DNA of 64,000 nt from Sitta carolinensis (GCA_032173965.1 CM063283.1:35751743-35815742), one strand, 5' to 3'; numbered from the stretch's first letter, positions 23,101 through 36,175 are shown. The notes: generated by a model not told the origin, from the sequence alone. Numbers and translations: made by a program.

Positions 23101-26100
23101 CTGTTTCTATATCTGGGCAGGGCATAGCACGGGCAGTTCATCACCATGACAAGCTCATGTAGGAGCATGGGTGCTGTCACTTGCAATTGTATTTCTGCCC
23201 ACTATCAACTACTACCTTCTCAGTATGTCTGTCTCTCTCACACACATCCATGGATGTGCTCACTGTATCTGTAAGGCTCCCCTCAGAAACACCATTAACT
23301 TTCAGAATTTAGATGAACTTCTGGTAATAGCTCAAAACTGTCATCCTATCCCAGTTGCTAGCAAGGGAAAATTACTTCACTTTAAATATCTAAAGAGCTT
23401 TGCCCATGAGCCTCATCTAATTGGTCTTCACTCCCAAAATATTTCACATGAAAAGAATATAAATAGTGCATATTTCTTAATGGGGCTGCAAATGAGGTGG
23501 TGGTCCTAATAACATACCAGTAGGAAATCTCTATATTTTGAATGCAGTTTGGTCAGTAGGAATCATACTGTTACAGGAGTAACCCTACTGGTTTATTTAA
23601 TTATAGGGAAAACAGCATTTAATCATAAGTTCATGGTGGAAATATCTGACTGCAAATCCTTTAATAATCTTCTCAAATTCATATTTCAAAACCCTGGAGT
23701 GAAAAAAAGGAGGTATTTTTAAACTTTTCACATTTTTGCATTGTCAGAATAAGGACTGTTGAGTCTCCTACAGAGCTGCATCAGACATTTCTTCCCTCCT
23801 CAAGCTTTGATTGATTTAAGTATTAGTGTGCCTTGTTTGCCAACATTCCTTATGCTGTCACTGACTTCTCTGTGTACTGCTTGGTTTTATGTGGCCACAC
23901 TTGATTTTTCTTTCCTCTGCAGTAAAGTTCACCTTAGGCTGGTGAACTGCATTTACAGAACTATAGAGCATCGTATTGTTGCAAAGAATCTATCACTCTA
24001 ACCTTTAGTACATCCAAGGTCAGAACACAATTACAGGGTTCAAGTGTTCAGTAAGTTATTTGTTTGCACAGACCGCTGATTGATTGTTCTAAAATTGTTA
24101 TTAGGTAGCTAGCACCAGTGATCAAAGGGAAAGGAAAATCAAACAGGAAGCAGTAAGCTAGGGAAGCTGCTACAGCCTATTGCTCGTATATAAATAAGGG
24201 TAGTGTCAGTGAAAACAGAAAAACACTGGAAAGCAGATTACTTCCAGTGAGACAACCTGTGCTGTGGCAGATAAGACTAAAATCCAGTATTCTGCATAAC
24301 TCCTTTTCTGTGTTGAACAGAAGTTTTCTAAAAGCTTTGCCTCAGTTGGATTTAAAAAAAACCCAAACCCAAAATCAAACCCAATGCCAAAAATGCAGCT
24401 GTTCAAGACATTTAAAATAAATTATTCTTGATCTCTGCAAAACCTCATGCAGTTAGATTTACTTAAGTGACTGGTTGCACAGGATTGGATCAAGGCTTTA
24501 GGAAGGAACGCAGAGAGCAATTCCTTTGATGGTGTTTCATCCAAGCTTCTCCAGCAGGGACAGAAAAAAAAAATATGACTGCTAGACTATGCAGGCTGCT
24601 TATGGCTCTTACTAGTCTTCTGTCCATGGCCTATGTCAGTGCAGGGTCAAGAAGACTAATCAGTCCCAGATTCTTTAACCCACGTAATCCTCAGAAATCC
24701 TTCAGAGTAATTTAGATCAGCACAGCAGAGTTTTTACAAATTCCAGCTTTTATTTTCTGTGAATCTTTATAGGCTGTTACAAATGAAATATTTAGCCCTT
24801 TTTCTCATTGCACTCTGGTGTATCTTTAGTCCAGGCAAGTTGGCTCAATGAAGATGGCAATAGAGCCTAGGTAACATGCTGCTTTTCTTTTGCATGGGCA
24901 TTATCACAGTCTGTTTTATGTTACCTTAGTTGATTTAGCTTTTTTTCAATGTCACTGTTTTATCTATGTGGAGAATTTCTTTTAATGCATTAACTTGATC
25001 ATTTGCAACACCTGACCATACCAACAGAGACTGCCTAAAGCAACATTGTTTCAAGGTAGATCAGATTTGAACTTCTTTAAAGGTCAGACGTACTAGACTT
25101 TGGAGGTTTGGATTTGTACCTAATAATAGTAAAAATGTACTGAGGTTGTAACTTAGCCTCCAGCAAATGTACACTACTTAGCAACATATGAAATATTTGT
25201 AATGTTTGTAAGTGTCAAAAACACTTATAAGGAAATTAAAGGAGTTTAAGGATCTAGTCAACCTGAAGGCAATTTTCTAAGAGGAAAAATATCTCATCTG
25301 AAAATTGAGATTGGAGAATAATTTTTTATATAAACCATTACCTCTCTATCAACACCTATATAAGAGTTACATCTTATTTTGTCACTAAATAATGTAATAA
25401 TTCATATTCACTGTATCCCTTTGATTACTGCAGACTGCAGAATTATGCTTTTAACATGGATAATCTCTTTCTGTTGTTCAGGAATAGAGAAGAGGGAATG
25501 GATTTAATATTTTTCTAGCAAGGAGCTGTTTATTACTGCATGACATTCAGGATCCCAAGATATCATGGGGTAGTGCCTAGTTAAAAGCATCTCTCAGGTA
25601 AGAAAGACCTTGACTAAAGCTGCCCAGCTTTGACTGGATTAATCCAGAATGAGTTCAAAAACCAAGGAAGTAATAGGTGAAACTTGTTAGGCAGTTGTGT
25701 CTAACTTCCCACTTCTGTGATGATTTTGAGGCAGGAGATGAGAAGGTGATGGAAACCCTGGTGACAACTGCTAACTGGCCTGAGGTACAGAGGGAGGGAA
25801 CTGATCTGGAGCTGTGTGATTCACAAGGCCTTTGGTGCCTCTTGGCAGCTGTCTGATACAGATGGTGTCAAACACCAAAAGCTCTCCTTGGGGAGGAAGT
25901 GGGACACAACCAGGGATGCCCAGCACCATGCACATGGCTGAGCCAGCGGCTGGGGTCCCCCCCAGGGCTCAGGCTGCTCTCAACTGACCCAGGGCTGGAG
26001 CCTCAGATGGTGTGAGCCATGGGATGGAAACCTTGGAACAGAAACTGGTACCCATGCCCCCAGTGGAGCAGGGACAGATCCTAAGACTCTCTGGAGGGTT

Positions 26101-26274
26101 TAGGACAAATTCAGGTCATCACTGGACCTCCAGTCCTCCCTAGCTGTATCCTCCTAATGTGAGTCTCCTCAGGCCTTCTAAACTACTCTTTTTATGCCAA
26201 ATCCTTGGCTTTTAAATGTTTCACTAGCGCACAGGAAATCTGTTAGCATATATCAAAGAAATATTCTGCAAATC
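20166..26274. other. Stretch with no recognised gene
   Basis: No gene or named repeat could be supported. It holds A/T runs (for example about 21294-21305) and a GC-richer patch at about 25740-26110 whose origin I cannot name. ORFs of up to 112 codons (23171-23509) show no domain. Confidence 0.45.
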
Positions 26275-26340
26275 TCTTCAATAAAGAGATGGTCTCCAGA
26301 GGCCCCTTCCAACCCTAACAGTTCTGTGATTCTGTGCAAA
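26275..26340 (+). mobile_element. CR1 LINE 3' tail, sense, very short
   Basis: The 'agatggtctccagaggcccc' block followed by 'ttccaaccctaacagttctg' and 'tgattctgtg' is the standard CR1 3' terminus with its repeated 'attctgtg' octamer. Confidence 0.85.
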
Positions 26341-27532
26341 CAAAATTTAGCAAACTACTGCATTTTCTCATATGATTTGCTTACAACATAAATTTAAGTA
26401 TCCAAGTTTAAATTTTAGCCTTTCTTTATTATTTATGTTTTGAGAAGAGCTAGGCCCCAGAAAAGGAGCTTAATTAAGATGCTTAAGGAATATGTTTTTG
26501 AATTCCGGGGCCAGGTGAATATGCAACTGAGTCAAATTTCACTGTTTTTGTTGGAAGGTAGCCAGCACAGCCAGAAAGAAGGACCAATCTGGAAGAAGGA
26601 AGGGACTAGAGTCTCCCTGGAGAAACTGAGAATGAAATACAACATAATTTTGCCTGCTATAGTACATGGAGTCAAGGGCATCTGACACTTATGGGAAAGA
26701 GAGGATGTAGTTGATAAAATCCAGATGTTCCAGAGTCTTGTCTTTCTTGAAGGTTTGCAAGGCACAGCCCAATGAGGATAATTAAAAAAACTTTGGGATT
26801 TTGAGTTCCTTAATTTCTTCAGAAATACTTGATATGTTCAAGTGCTGGACAGAATGTAAACTTTTACCTGAGGTGATGTATGCATTTGTCTACAGGCTAG
26901 AATAGTCATCTGCCATTAGATGTCAGACTGGTCTGACTTACTGAAGAGTCATCCAAAAATCTAAAATAGACACTGTAAATTTCTTAGAATCACTAGGAAG
27001 AAATAGACATTTCAAAGGCAAGACTGAAAACAGCAAGCAGTTTTTGACCCAAGATAAAATAAATCATAGTTTGAAAATTCTCTTTTTCTCTTTATTGTTC
27101 ATAAAGGCAACTTGATGTAGCCCGGCTAGACATGGATAATTTAATAATAATCATCTAGTTAGGCAAGACAAACCTTCCTCAAATGCATAATGTGAAGACT
27201 GGAACAGCTGATCAAAGAAAAAAGCTGGGTTGACATTCTTGTAATATTTGAAATACTGAATTTCGGCAGCAGCTATCCTGAGAAGAACCACTAATAGACA
27301 AGACAAACTGCTTTTCTTTTATTTAGAACAAAAAGACAGCAAGGATATTGGTATGCTCTGTCTAATGGCAAAGAAGCAGACTATATCTTCAGCAGAGTTT
27401 TACCATAGAAAGCTAAGCATGTTAGTTATCTGAGATAACAGCAAATTTTCTCTCCTTTCTTCTTTTCTCTTCCCCTTTCTCTTTCCTTTCCCCTGCACTT
27501 TATCCTTTGCTTTTTTTTCTATGCAGTTGTAG
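26341..27532. other. Gap with no recognised gene
   Basis: AT-rich. An 81-codon ORF at 26440-26685 has no recognisable domain. A long pyrimidine tract at about 27450-27520 precedes the possible exon at 27533. Confidence 0.4.
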
Positions 27533-27671
27533 ATTATTAGTTTGTTGAAGAAATATAAAAAGAAGTTGCAAAGTTCAGACCCTCCTAAAAATCTTCAGCG
27601 CCTCAAAACACGTAGAGGAATCCATGTGGAAGAGCCAGTGGAATGTGCACTGCTGCTGGTGCAATATTTTT
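27533..27671 (+). CDS. Possible internal exon or exon relic, unknown protein
   Basis: Seen: a long pyrimidine tract (about 27450-27522) leads to two AGs (27525-27526 and 27531-27532). From 27533 a frame stays open for 61 codons to TGA at 27716-27718, with a plausible donor (T|GTAAGA) at 27672. The peptide starts with a lysine-rich stretch and then reads RRGIHVEEPVECALLLVQYF, which looks like a folded-protein segment. Against it: the nearer and better acceptor (27526) would give an in-frame TAG as the second codon, so either the less usual AG is used or this is a dead exon or chance ORF. I recognise no family. It is on the same strand as the stronger candidate at 38487 and could belong to the same gene. 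Confidence 0.22.
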
Positions 27672-27718
27672 GTAAGAAAAAGGAAATGAAAAAAGCATTC
27701 AGTTTGCTAAAACTGTGA

Positions 27719-29229
27719 CACTCTCTAATAGCATGTGAAAAATTTGCAGGTTGCTATGCACAGCATGTTAGCATTTTCTCAAGGTTGCTTTTGGCAGAGG
27801 TTGTCAGAGGGAGGAAAGACAATGTGAAGGAAAGCACTAAGATATCTCAGTTCCCAGAACTGTGAAGATGTTTGGCTATTCTAGGTTATACACAAGTTTT
27901 ACAGTGCAAGCTGAGGAAGGGAATGGGAAACAGGAAATTAAGAAAATCACCTCAGCAACTTCCAATGTAATTTGGAAAACTGAAGGAAAAATGAGATGCT
28001 ACTGGCCATACCTTCTAAATGGGTAAGATATGTCCCTTTTCAGTCATTAATGTTTATATGTATACCTTTACAAAGGGCCACTCCTGCAGACTGAATGACC
28101 AGTGTAACTTAATGGGCTTTGGTTATGCCCCACCACATCAACACATCCTTCTGACCATTAATGCCAAGGAAATGTCCTGTGCTTTGCTGGCTCGTATTTT
28201 AAAGAAAGAGGGGATAGACTCAGATTGTGTGAACTGCCTCCATTTATTGCCCTTCTGCCACTTCTCTTGGTGACATTTCTTATGTGATGTGGTGTCTTAT
28301 GATATGGCAGACTGAAACTGCAAAAAGTGATGTAATTTAATAGCCTTGCTATAAACCTACCAAGACTTTATTTCAGATCCCTCGACAGAGAACAAGTTGA
28401 CCCAAATAAAAAGTGACTAATGAACTTTAACCTTCACATGGTTGTAAACTCCCCACGTGTGAGTCAGTTCTATCTGGAAAAAGAGACTTGATGTCTGACC
28501 ATCACTTCTTTTTACTGAGGTCTCCTGGGAACTCTGCTGCTACCTACCTACATTAAAAATTGCTACTTCTTTTATTGTAGTGCAAACCAAAGGATTTTCC
28601 ACTGCCTTTTCCTTCATAAGGCCAACTCAGAAAGCTTGGATGACTTCAGAGATTCTTCTTTTACAGACTTTTTTCAAAGCATATCACAACCCAATCGGCA
28701 TGTAATACTTAAAATTGGAAAAAACCAAAAATTGCTTGCTCGTGGATATCTCTTACATGTTTTTATTGTTACAGAAATCTAAACATCCTATGCTTAAATA
28801 CAGCATTTAAATAGCAAATCATCTAAATCACCATCCCCTAAGATTCACATAAACATGAAAAGTAAAATTCCTCTGGCAGGAATGAAAATAATTCAGCTTT
28901 GAACATGTAAGAACCACGTGTCAATCAGTACCATGTGCATTCACCCTACTCATTATCAGAGAGGCACAGCTCACAAACCACGAGAGGGCTAATCAAGAAC
29001 ATCTTCTGTAGTACAATGAGAAAACATTGTATAGTTTATAAGACCTTCAACCCACTGTTGGCCTCAGTAATTACTGAAACATACTCTCCTTATTAAACAA
29101 GCTCTTAAATAATTGATCCTACATTTGGTCCTGTTCACTAAGGAAATACTATACATAAACAGAATTTTTATGTGTGTGGTATCTTATTTGCAAATTTTGT
29201 TTTTGAGAAATGTATGATTAGGCTGTGTA
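27719..29229. other. Gap with no recognised gene
   Basis: AT-rich. An 84-codon ORF at 28019-28273 and an open frame from 28582 after a 'cttcttttattgtag' acceptor-like site have no donor or domain to support them. Confidence 0.4.
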
Positions 29230-29330
29230 TCAGGAGGCCAGGGATCTAGTCCAGCTCTGCAGCTGATGCACTATATGACCTTGGGAAAGTCATTCACTGC
29301 TGTGCCTTAATTTCTCTAAGATGTGGTCTC
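29230..29330 (+). mobile_element. MIR SINE relic
   Basis: The run 'ccagctctgcagctgatgca' then 'ctatatgaccttgggaaagt' and 'cattcactgctgtgcctta' follows the core and following part of MIR (mammalian-wide interspersed repeat; related old copies occur across amniotes). The key blocks are 'tgaccttggg-aagt' and 'tgtgcctta-tttc'. It is diverged, with no visible target duplication, as expected for such an old SINE. Confidence 0.65.
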
Positions 29331-30838
29331 TGCCTTGCATTTCATCTGGTTTAATTTTCTTAATATCTTTGACTTTCATGTAAACACCTAGTGATAAACG
29401 ACTACTCTTTCCAATACATCTGGAATCAAAGGGCTTCCTAATTTTCAGTTTAAATAAATTTTTAAAATAAAAAATAATCCAAATAAAAGAAAAATCCTTT
29501 GAGATGAGTGGGGAAAATAAGACTTATTTTTCATTTTGGTGAGCTGCTTTGTATTTCATTATTTCATCAGGTTCTGTAGTTGGCACAGGGATGGCCCAGT
29601 TTGGAAAACTTTCTAAAAGATTGTTTCCTGAGAAAAAAATAGCTTCCTGTTTCTCAGGATGTGCTGCTATTCATGCTGCTGCTGAGGGCATGTTGCTGCT
29701 TTCTCTTATTTCGTAGTGAGCAGATAAAAGTTAATACAGCTTCCCTCCCTTATGCAGCAGCAGTACCTAGTTTATATGACCTCATTCTGTGAGTGCCAGA
29801 GGAGTGGTGTGCCAGCCAGGAGGCAATTGTCCACCATGATAAAGCTTAAGCACGTCAGTCTGGGGAACAGATGGGATGTTGACTGTGCTAGAGGGGAGGT
29901 GGAGGACTTTAAATACTCTCTCATCTTTCCCCCAGTTCAGATGTACAACTAAAGGAAAGGAAACATGTACATGTTTTCACAAAGAAAAACAAATCAAAAG
30001 AAAAGCTTTGTGCTTTTGCTCTCAGAAATTTTAAGTAATGTTCAAAACCCTTAGCAAATTGCTTTGAGCAAATAAATATACATCATAAGCATATTTCAGA
30101 CTATGAATCCCACAGACAAATGCTACTTTGAAACTACTTCTCATACTGTGCTCCTAATGATAACGTGGATTGTGTAACAACTATATTATAATGAAGAGAC
30201 CGGAGGATGGAAAGCATTTTTAATCTGAAGTATTACTAATAGTGTAATAAACCTTAAGAGGAATGGTTCTAGGGATGTGTCTGCTAGCTTAGAAGGCAGC
30301 TGGAAGGAAAGAAGAAGAATTTTACATGAATAGATGTTAGTTAATTAAATATAAGGCATACATATTCTTGTCATATTTACTATATTTTATTTACTATATA
30401 TTACTATTACTATACCACATGATTTAGAATATCCAGAAGCCTTTGAAATTCTCAGTGTTTAATGTATCTATTTCATGACTTGCTAGATGTTCAAAGGATG
30501 TAATAAAGGTTTATATTAATACTAGACTGTGGAACTGGAGAACTGTAGTGACAGGGCAGCTGAAGCCCATTGCAAATGTAAATTCATGCTTTGTTCTGAA
30601 ATAGTGGTTGAGGCTTCTTTCATGTGTCTGAGCCTCTGCATTTTGCTCAGCACCTCTCAGCATTAAGCTACATTGAGAACTCCTCTGTACTTGTATGTCT
30701 CCAGCTTGACCACCTTTGTAGTTCAAAGACCTTCAACCCAAGGGCTGCAGCCAGTCTTTAGGCCTCTGATCCCATAAGATAACCAAGCTATTGGAGAGAT
30801 AGTGTTTGATGTTCCCAAGATATTATAAATCATATTTG
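29331..30838. other. Gap with no recognised gene
   Basis: Very AT-rich in places (30340-30420 is nearly all A/T). A 66-codon ORF at 29752-29952 begins just after an acceptor-like 'cttatgcag' but has no domain. Nothing named. Confidence 0.4.
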
Positions 30839-31223
30839 TGGTTTAACCTTGGCTAAATGCCAGGTGCTCACTAAAGCTGTTCTATCACTTCCCTCCTCAA
30901 CTGGACAGGGAAGAGAGAATAGAATTAAAAGCTCACAAGTCGAGATAAGGACAGTGAAAGATCCCTCACCATCATGGGCAAAATAGACTCAACTCAGGAA
31001 AATTAATTGAATTTAATATCAATCAAATCAAAGTAGGCTAATAAGAAGTAAAATACATCTCAAAGACAGCTCCCACCCACACCTCCATTCTTCCCAAGCT
31101 TAAATTTATTCACAATTTTCTATTATGTCCCATCCAGTAGGGTGGGATGGAGGTGTCCATCAGTTTATCACATGTTTCTGCTGCTGCTTCCTCCTCAAGG
31201 AGAAGAGTATTTTTTCTTCTTCA

Positions 31224-31545
31224 GTGTGGGTCCCTCCCACAGGAGACAGGCCTCCACAAACTTCTCCAGCGTGGTCTTTCCAATGGGCTGCACTTCACGA
31301 ACAGCTGCAATGTGGGTCCCTACCACAGGCATCCTTCAGGCACAATTCACTCCAGCCTTGGGAGAGTTCCACAAGTCCACCAAGCAAATCTGCTCCAGTG
31401 TGGACTCCTGTCTTCATGGATCCACGGGTCTTCACCAAAATGTCTTCTATCACAGGCTTTTCATGGGGTCACAGCCTCCTTCAGATATCCACCTGCTTCA
31501 GTGCACGGTCCTCCATGGGCTGCAGGGGCACATCAGGGCTATCTC
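31224..31545 (-). repeat. Degenerate tandem modules inside the LTR
   Basis: A loose unit of roughly 40-65 bp recurs: a 'ccag-gtgg' or 'caatgtgggtccc' core, then 'ccacagg' or 'catggg', then 'ccttca' or 'cctcca'. Copies begin near 31224, 31268, 31306, 31390 and 31496. Such modules are part of this LTR type and not a separate satellite. Confidence 0.5.
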
Positions 31546-31661
31546 AGCATGGTCTGCAGCACAGGAATCTCAGAAGTGGAATCTCTGCTCTGATGCCCAG
31601 AGAACTTCATCCCCTTCTTCTTCACTGACCTTGGTGTCTTCAGAGTTGTCTCCCTCAGATA

Positions 31662-32344
31662 TTCCCTTCCCCTTCCCTTCCCTTCCCTTCCCTTCCCTTC
31701 CCTTCCTCCTTCCCTTCCCTTCCCTTCCCTTCCCTTCCCTTCCCTTCCTTCCCTTCCCTTCCCTTCCCTTCCCTTCCCTTCCCTTCCCTTCCCTTCCCTT
31801 CCCTTCCCTTCCCTTCCCTTCCCTTCCCTTCCCTTCCCTTCCCTTCCCTTCCCTTCCCTCTTCCCTTCCCTTCCCTTCCCTTCCCTTCCCTTCCCTTCCC
31901 TTCCCTTCCCTTCCCTTCCCTTCCCTTCCCTTCCCTTCCCTTCCCTATTCCCTTCCCTTCCCTGAAACTTCCCTTCCCTTCCCTGAAACTTCCCTTCCCT
32001 GAAACTTCCCTTCCCTGAAACTTCCCTTCCCTGAAACTTCCCTTCCCTGAAACTTCCCTTCCCTGAAACTTCCCTTCCCTTCCCTGAAACTTCCCTGAAA
32101 CTTCCCTTCCCTGAAACTTCCCCGAAACTTCCCTGAAACTTCCCTTCCCTTCCCTGAAACTTCCCTTCCCTGAAACTTCCCTTCCCTGAAACTTCCCTGA
32201 AACTTCCCTTCCCTGAAACTTCCCTTCCCTGAAACTTCCCTGAAACTTCCCTGAAACTTCCCTGAAACTTCCCTGCCCTGCCCTGCCCTGCCCTGCCCTG
32301 CCCTTCCCTGAAACTTCCCTTCCCTGAAACTTCTCTTCCCTCCC
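31662..32344. repeat. Compound CCCTT / CCCTTCCCTGAAA microsatellite
   Basis: About 300 bp of nearly pure TTCCC pentamers (31662-31962, with a few units shifted by one or two bases) run into about 310 bp where TTCCC units alternate with TGAAAC in 11-bp and 16-bp super-units. These are followed by six CCCTG units (32271-32300) and a short return to CCCTTCCCTGAAAC. One strand is almost pure purine in the first block. Five-base periodicity without stops creates long low-complexity ORFs in all minus frames; these are not genes. Confidence 0.95.
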
Positions 32345-32542
32345 AATAATTTTTCCCCTTCTCAAATATTTCAGCACAGAGGTATTGCTGCCATTGCTGT
32401 TTGGCTTGGACAGTGGTGAGTCCAACCTGCAGCTGTCTGGCATCAGCTCTTCCAGACATGGAGAAAACCTTTGGCAGCTTCTCATGGAACCAACCCCTGT
32501 AGGATCCCAGCTACCAAAACCTGGCCATATAAACCCAATTCA

Positions 32543-35500
32543 ATGATATATTTGGAATTTGTGAACTGAAGTGCTGAGTATGTGTGTATGGTCATTCACT
32601 GCATGTTAGTTCTTGTATATCAAGTTATTTTCCTCACTTAAGTGATTGGGAGCTTGAGGACTGACTGTGATTTTGCTGTTCTTGCTGCCTTCTAATTGTT
32701 CTGACCATTTTCAGAAAGGTTCTTTATACCCCACTGTAAATAGTTAGGTACTGATGTATTACACAGATCTCAATTCAAGCCTCTATACACTGATATGTAC
32801 ATAGCAGTGAATATTGGCAATAGTCCACACCAAAGGGTGAAAAGATAAAGGCAGTTTGTCAGTCAAAAATGTTGATTACATACCAACTATTAAAACAAAC
32901 AGATGATGATAAATCTGTGCATTCAATTTAATATTAAGTCCAACATGATGGATATAATTCAGCAATTATTTTAATGTAGAAAGTGTGCTATAAGAAAAAT
33001 CTAAATTATCACAAGCTGTGAAACCACTGTTTCCTAAACCTTAGTATTTAGACCACAGGATCTGTAATATAGATGTTGAAGTAATAATAGAGTGAATTTA
33101 TTAATGCTTTTGCATCAGTGCTTCAAAGCACTTTGAAGCAACAAAAAGAATGTTAAAAGGAATTCATTAAATTGGATATATCAAAGAAATTATGCAACCA
33201 AACGCAGTTTTCAAATTATATCACAGTTACTCCAGAATCAACAATTGGACTAATGTATCATAACCATCATGAAAAATTATCTCTCATCCTATTTTGTTAG
33301 GTCCCTTCATCTGCCTGAGTGTTAGAAAAAGCTTAAAAATGCCCTGTCTTTCTTACCAATACTTTAGATGAGGGAAGAAAATGATTTGTTAAAATGTGTT
33401 CTAGTCCTGCTCAGAAGTTTTTGGTGGACATCCTTAGTAACAATTCCATCTTTCTTCTGCTTGCTTCAACAACTAACATCTCTTAGGCCCAAGTAAAATG
33501 ATATGAATCAGAAATAATTTTGAAGATCCTGTGGGATGGATGCATGATTTTCCAATATATCAACGTTTTCTTAACAGCTATCAAAAACACAGACTCACTT
33601 TTTATGAGAAATTTTCTTCATGCCGAGAATATTTTTTGCAGTTCTGTTTGGTAAAAATGAAAACTCACCAGAGTGATGGATGGTTTTCTTGCTCAAAGGC
33701 AAGTCAGTGCTGTCTATCCAAGGCTTCTTATACTGCTTCTCCAGGGACACTGCATTTGTTCCAAGACGGTGATCTTTTGGCACTTGACCAAGTTTTCTAA
33801 GAACTCATTTTTTGTCAGGAGATCAGAATATCCCTCCACAGTAAAGTTCTGCAGGCATGACAAGACTGTCAGCTGCAAGGGTCAGCTTGCTAAAGCAAGG
33901 AACAGAGAAACAAGGTTAGGAAATTCCATCCCAGAGAATTAAACAATTACTTCTCAGATTTCACCCGCTATTCTTTCATTTCCCACCAAAAATTTAAGCC
34001 TCAAAACAAAAAGTCTCCTCTATTTTCTGTGCACACTCTCACTATTCACACCAAACTTAGGAGAGGTTACCCAACTCAAGCTGTTATAAGTTAAGAAGTA
34101 GATGGAGTTTGCAATGCATTCCTGAATTGATTTGATAGGGCTTTACGTAGCTAGAACCTCATTCTTCAACCAACAAACTCCATTGTTTTCCTTGTATACT
34201 TGCATGAACTGCCAAGAGATTCAGTCTTTTGGACTGGTATCTCCTTAGCTGTGTCTAGAAATGTCCTTGGACATAATAACTGAATGAATATTTACGGAAA
34301 AAATATTACTTCAGCTGGTAAATGATCAAGATATGTATGTATTGAATGATGAAAATCTTGGATCATGTGAAGAGAGAAATAGCTGTGTCTCTTAACCATG
34401 AAATGTGCATTAGTTGAAAGTATACGTGAAGGAGGGATGAACAAAGGAAAGATGATGATATTTGCTCAATACTGCAAGAAAGGGGAAAAAAAGTACCTAC
34501 TTCACACAGGGAAAAGAACAAACAGATGTATTTGTAGAATATTCATTTAAAATAAGCTGCATCTATTTCTATTTCAGATCAGTGCTTCCTGGGATGCCTA
34601 CTCTGGCATGGATGTCGCTGGAACTTTGTACCAATGTCAGTGACGCTGCTATCTTGCCTGTATGCTGGCTCCATGCACAGAACCACTCTTTTCCACATCA
34701 AAACATGCACTTTTACCACCTCATGTTACTTGAGGTTTGCTGTCTAAGTTTCCCCAGATTTTTCAGCCCAAAATATTGGCTTTCTCATTACCCAAGACAA
34801 TTCTGCCTGTGTCTCCTGTCCTGTAATTCATCTTTGTTGTTTATCTGATTATTGCTATATTGCTGGCCAGTTTACTGTAGAGGCAACTTGACCAAATTAA
34901 CTCATTTTAAAAATAATTTATTAATAAACTCAGGAGACTGCTCAGATGACTCAATTGAACTTTATAAGCATAGTGTGAATAATTCAGCACTTTCTACAAA
35001 AAGAAAAGGCCTTAAGAAATACAGAATAAGGATGCTATCTTGCCAACTTTCCTAGCTAGAGTCAAAGGACACAGGTCTGCTGCCAAAGTTTGATCCCATG
35101 AGGAGGCTTTCAGACTTAACTTTTCATAGGAAACTACATTTCAAGATTCAAAGCCCAATATTTTTTTCAATATTATTAAGAAATAAAATAATATTGATAT
35201 CCTGGGGAAGTTTCTTCTGTATAAGTAGTAACTGGTTAAGACTAAACAGCTTTAGGGGTTTCCAAAATACCAATCAAGTCAATATTATAACCAATTTCCT
35301 TGCCTAAACTGTAAATTAACTTAACTTCAGGCAAAACTAAAACTTAAACTTTGACTCTGAACTCGGAATAGTGAATACATTGAGCAGGAGCCTCTTGAAG
35401 AAGTTTGATTGTATTTAAAATCTTAATTATAGTCTTGACAAGATTATACAATCATAACTCAAGAAAGCTTTATATACAGTGTGATTGTGCACAAAGAAAT

Positions 35501-36054
35501 TCTATGTTATGTTTTCACAACAAATAAAAGAAGCAAAAGAGATCTTTCAGGGATCTGCCCAGACTAGAAGAAATTCTTTAACGAGGATATCTTCTATTCC
35601 TGGGAATTTTATTCTCTGCCTTTTTTCCTGAGAAATATCTCTTCCATCTGCAGTATGCTTGCTATCAACATGAGCTACTGATCCTATGCTCTCACAGGAA
35701 AGAAAAAATACATAGAGGAGGAAAATGGCATACTGTTATCCTTAATTTTGTGGGTATCCTAAAGAAATGCAGCTCTTTCCACAACCTGTGATGGGCTCAT
35801 GATTTTGCTAGCCAGTGGCACAGAACTACTTTAAACTCCAGTGGACTGCAGGTTGTCTATGGACAGATGCCTGCATTCTGGTGATGAGAAATGGTTCAAG
35901 ACCCCTGGATTCTCATCATACTGTCCTGCACAAACAGACATACACCATGCTGGTGGAATAAGTACATTTTGGAAAAGGGCATAGAGAATGGAGGTCTGAT
36001 TGCCCAAGACACGAATCTCTCTGCTTTTAGATTGCTTTTATAATGAGTTTCTTC
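32543..36054. other. Gap with no recognised gene
   Basis: AT-rich. ORFs at 33531-33942 and 34462-34848 have no domain I recognise. The latter contains an acceptor-like 'ctatttcag' at 34578 but no donor. Confidence 0.4.
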
Positions 36055-36175
36055 TCTACCTCAGTTTTTCCCTCTTTATAATGAGAATAAAATGTCATAC
36101 CTGCTCCTGCTTACCTCTCCAGAGTGGTAAGGATTAATTAGCTCGTGTTTGTACACTGCTCTGAATGTGTAATGA
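36055..36175 (+). mobile_element. MIR-like SINE 3' relic
   Basis: The blocks 'ctacctcagtttttccctct', 'ttataatgagaataaaatg', 'tacctgct' and 'gtggtaaggattaattagct' follow the 3' half of MIR-type CORE SINEs (cctcagtttcc, then gtaaaatgggaataat, then gttgtgaggattaaat). It is very diverged. Confidence 0.5.

Larger units (their letters stand above)
30839..32542 (-). mobile_element. Old LTR (minus strand) enlarged by an internal microsatellite
   Basis: Read on the plus strand it begins TGGTTTAACCTTGGCTAAA and ends AAACCCAATTCA. I recognise the blocks as a common songbird LTR family inserted in reverse: a 'gtcgagataaggacagtga' block near 30940, a degenerate tandem module region at 31224-31545, a 'cttcttcactgaccttggt' block near 31617, a 'tctcaaatatttcagcacag' block near 32361 and a 'gctaccaaaacctggcc' block near 32510. 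Without the repeat at 31662-32344 it would be about 1.0 kb. The exact ends and a target duplication could not be settled, and no internal retroviral genes adjoin it, so it is probably a solo LTR. All ORFs inside it are artefacts. Confidence 0.65.

Noticed and set aside
31539..32485. Long minus-strand ORFs of 276 and 306 codons with Gly/Arg/Lys/Glu-rich repeats, and a 286-codon plus-strand ORF
   Set aside because: They are the 5-base microsatellite read without stops, in all frames; low complexity, no start context and no domain.
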